From Shewanella sp. Isolate11 (GTDB taxonomy: Bacteria; Pseudomonadota; Gammaproteobacteria; Enterobacterales; Shewanellaceae): a stretch of 64,000 nt of DNA. Shown in pieces: positions 62,869-64,000 of the stretch. The stretch's first letter is position 1. Every line of letters begins with the position of its first letter. The stretch covers positions 1,039,397-1,103,396 of the forward strand of contig NZ_JAKEVF010000001.1 of the NCBI RefSeq assembly GCF_022398315.1. Direction: 5' to 3'. The translations under genes and the position numbers were made by a program. The notes beneath the pieces are model-generated. The model ran no database searches. It was not told the origin of the DNA and saw nothing but the letters and a program-made list of their open reading frames with translations.

Positions 62869-64000
62869 ATGTCTCCATCTCGTATATTGATGTTACCTCC
62901 GCTACACAAAAAGCTCTTGCTTGGTGTGGGTATGCTTGTCGGTATCTCACTGTTAATGCCAACTGATAGAGTGAACTCACCTCAGCGGATCCCCGTTGCA
63001 CTGGATGTAGAATCATTTGTAACTAGCTTTACAGCTGATGATAGTCTGCAAATAGACGCTAACCTTGCTGATTTTCAACGAACCATAGTTAAAGGCGACA
63101 CTTTGAGTGCGCTGTTTGTTGAGGCCAATGTTGATCAACAAACCATGTATCGCGTGCTCGAGGCCGACCTCAACATTCTGGCGCTTGATACCCTGATGCC
63201 GGGTAACCAGATCCGCTTTTGGCTGGATGACAGCGGCGAGTTGCAAAAACTTGAGCTCTACTTTAGCGCTGCTCGCCAAGTGGTGTTCAGCCGCTATGAA
63301 GAAGGGGGCTTTAAAGTTGATGAGATTAATGTTGAAGGTATCTGGCAAAATCGGGCGTTAACGGGTGAGATTCAAGGCTCTTTCTATCTATCGGCTCAAC
63401 ATATTGGATTGAATGCTGGAGAAATCCAACGCATTGAATCACTACTTAAAGAAAAGCTCAATTTTTCCCGTGATTTACGTGCAGGAGACCAATTCTCTGT
63501 ATTGATCAGCGAGCAATATATTGATGGTGAGATGACGGGCAATAGCGACATTTTAGGGGTGATGATCCAACGAGGTAGCAGCAGCATTAATGCCTATCAA
63601 AACAGCGATGGTAACTTTTATGATGAGCAGGGCCGTAGCTTAGCCAGAGCATTCCAGCGTATTCCTCTACAGCGAAATTATCGTATCAGTTCCAGTTTTA
63701 ATCGTCATCGTCATCATCCTGTCACCGGACGTACTGCGCCACATAATGGCACTGACTTTGCCACGCCTATTGGCACTAAAATAGTCGCTCCAGGTGATGG
63801 TATAGTGACTATGGTGACCGATCATAGGTATGCCGGTAAGTACGTGGTGATCGATCACGGCAGCAAATACCGTACTCGTTATCTGCATTTGTCTAAAGCC
63901 TTGGTGCATAAAGGTCAGCGTGTTTCACGTGGACAGGTTATTGCGCTTTCTGGCAAAACTGGTCGCATTACTGGGCCACACTTACACTATGAATTCCATG
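62869..64000 (+). CDS. mepM: MepM-like M23 peptidoglycan DD-metallopeptidase, N-terminal part
   Basis: The gene runs off the right edge; the ATG at 62869 (MSPSRILMLPPLHKK) opens an uninterrupted frame of 377 codons. After a membrane anchor (about residues 15-30) comes a LysM/OapA-like segment (TIVKGDTLSALFVEANVD) and a Csd3-like second domain. The M23 domain follows from about 270 (NPVTGR-like HPVTGRTAPHNGTDFA with the HxxxD ligand, GPHLHYEFH with the HxH ligand). It closely follows E. coli MepM, which cuts cross-links to allow cell-wall growth. Homologues also exist as ToxR-linked TagE. No Shine-Dalgarno is obvious. Confidence 0.9.
   Translation, partial: MSPSRILMLPPLHKKLLLGVGMLVGISLLMPTDRVNSPQRIPVALDVESFVTSFTADDSLQIDANLADFQRTIVKGDTLSALFVEANVDQQTMYRVLEADLNILALDTLMPGNQIRFWLDDSGELQKLELYFSAARQVVFSRYEEGGFKVDEINVEGIWQNRALTGEIQGSFYLSAQHIGLNAGEIQRIESLLKEKLNFSRDLRAGDQFSVLISEQYIDGEMTGNSDILGVMIQRGSSSINAYQNSDGNFYDEQGRSLARAFQRIPLQRNYRISSSFNRHRHHPVTGRTAPHNGTDFATPIGTKIVAPGDGIVTMVTDHRYAGKYVVIDHGSKYRTRYLHLSKALVHKGQRVSRGQVIALSGKTGRITGPHLHYEFH

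Noticed and set aside
62717..63909. Minus-strand frames of 60-110 residues near the right edge
   Set aside because: They are antisense to the mepM-like gene, which reads openly on the plus strand with strong family motifs.

Overview
The window is chromosomal DNA of a marine-type gammaproteobacterium, most likely Shewanella (Alteromonadales). This rests on gene content and order: miaE, lpxH-ppiB-cysS-folD, a tRNA cluster, tig-clpP-clpX-lon-hupB-ppiD, fabV next to sapABCDF, pspF/pspABC-ycjX-ycjF, the DUF3450/TtpC-type TonB cluster, and abundant small terminal-inverted-repeat elements. No species can be named from the sequence alone. Nearly all genes are intact; only the first (glnS) and the last (mepM-like) are cut by the window edges.

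Layout. 1-7 kb: end of glnS, a Yip1-family membrane protein, miaE, then lpxH and ppiB facing away from cysS, then folD, then tRNA-Pro/Arg/His behind a strong sigma70 promoter. 7-16 kb: the protein quality-control block tig, clpP, clpX, lon (with a sigma32-like promoter), hupB and ppiD. 16-23 kb (minus strand): pspF, then sapABCDF and fabV; fabV occupies the place fabI holds beside sapF in E. coli. 24-28 kb: pspABC behind a sigma54 promoter, then ycjX and ycjF. 28-31 kb: an SLC13/DASS transporter, a ComEA-like helix-hairpin-helix protein and the 4.5S SRP RNA. 31-36 kb (minus strand): a tightly packed run dinG - TSUP permease - priC - DUF2057 - HDAC-like hydrolase - ComFB-like protein. A LexA/SOS box lies between dinG and the divergent polB (36-39 kb). 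39-44 kb: a porin, a TonB-dependent receptor and a methyltransferase. 45-50 kb: a six-gene energy-transduction operon (DUF3450, TtpC-like long ExbB, ExbB, ExbD, TonB, TPR). 50-55 kb: a degenerate GGDEF protein, a DUF885 lipoprotein flanked by inverted copies of a small repeat element, ppiC, a GNAT acetyltransferase, an S4 RNA-binding protein and an RraB-family protein. 55-64 kb: a NERD-nuclease/tandem pseudokinase protein, a second TSUP permease, sbcD-sbcC and the start of a MepM-like peptidase.

Functional themes. DNA damage and replication repair (dinG, polB, priC, sbcCD) and envelope or proteotoxic stress (psp, sap, lon/clp, ppiD) dominate. A TonB-dependent receptor lies upstream of a TonB energising operon, but whether they work together is unknown. 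Two miniature-element families are visible: family 1 (three copies, ends like ATACCAATCAGTAT) and family 2 (two inverted copies, ends like AACCTGAGCTC). The least-explained gene is the NERD/pseudokinase fusion at 55.3-57.2 kb, which has a domain combination reminiscent of PglW of phage-defence systems but stands alone here.
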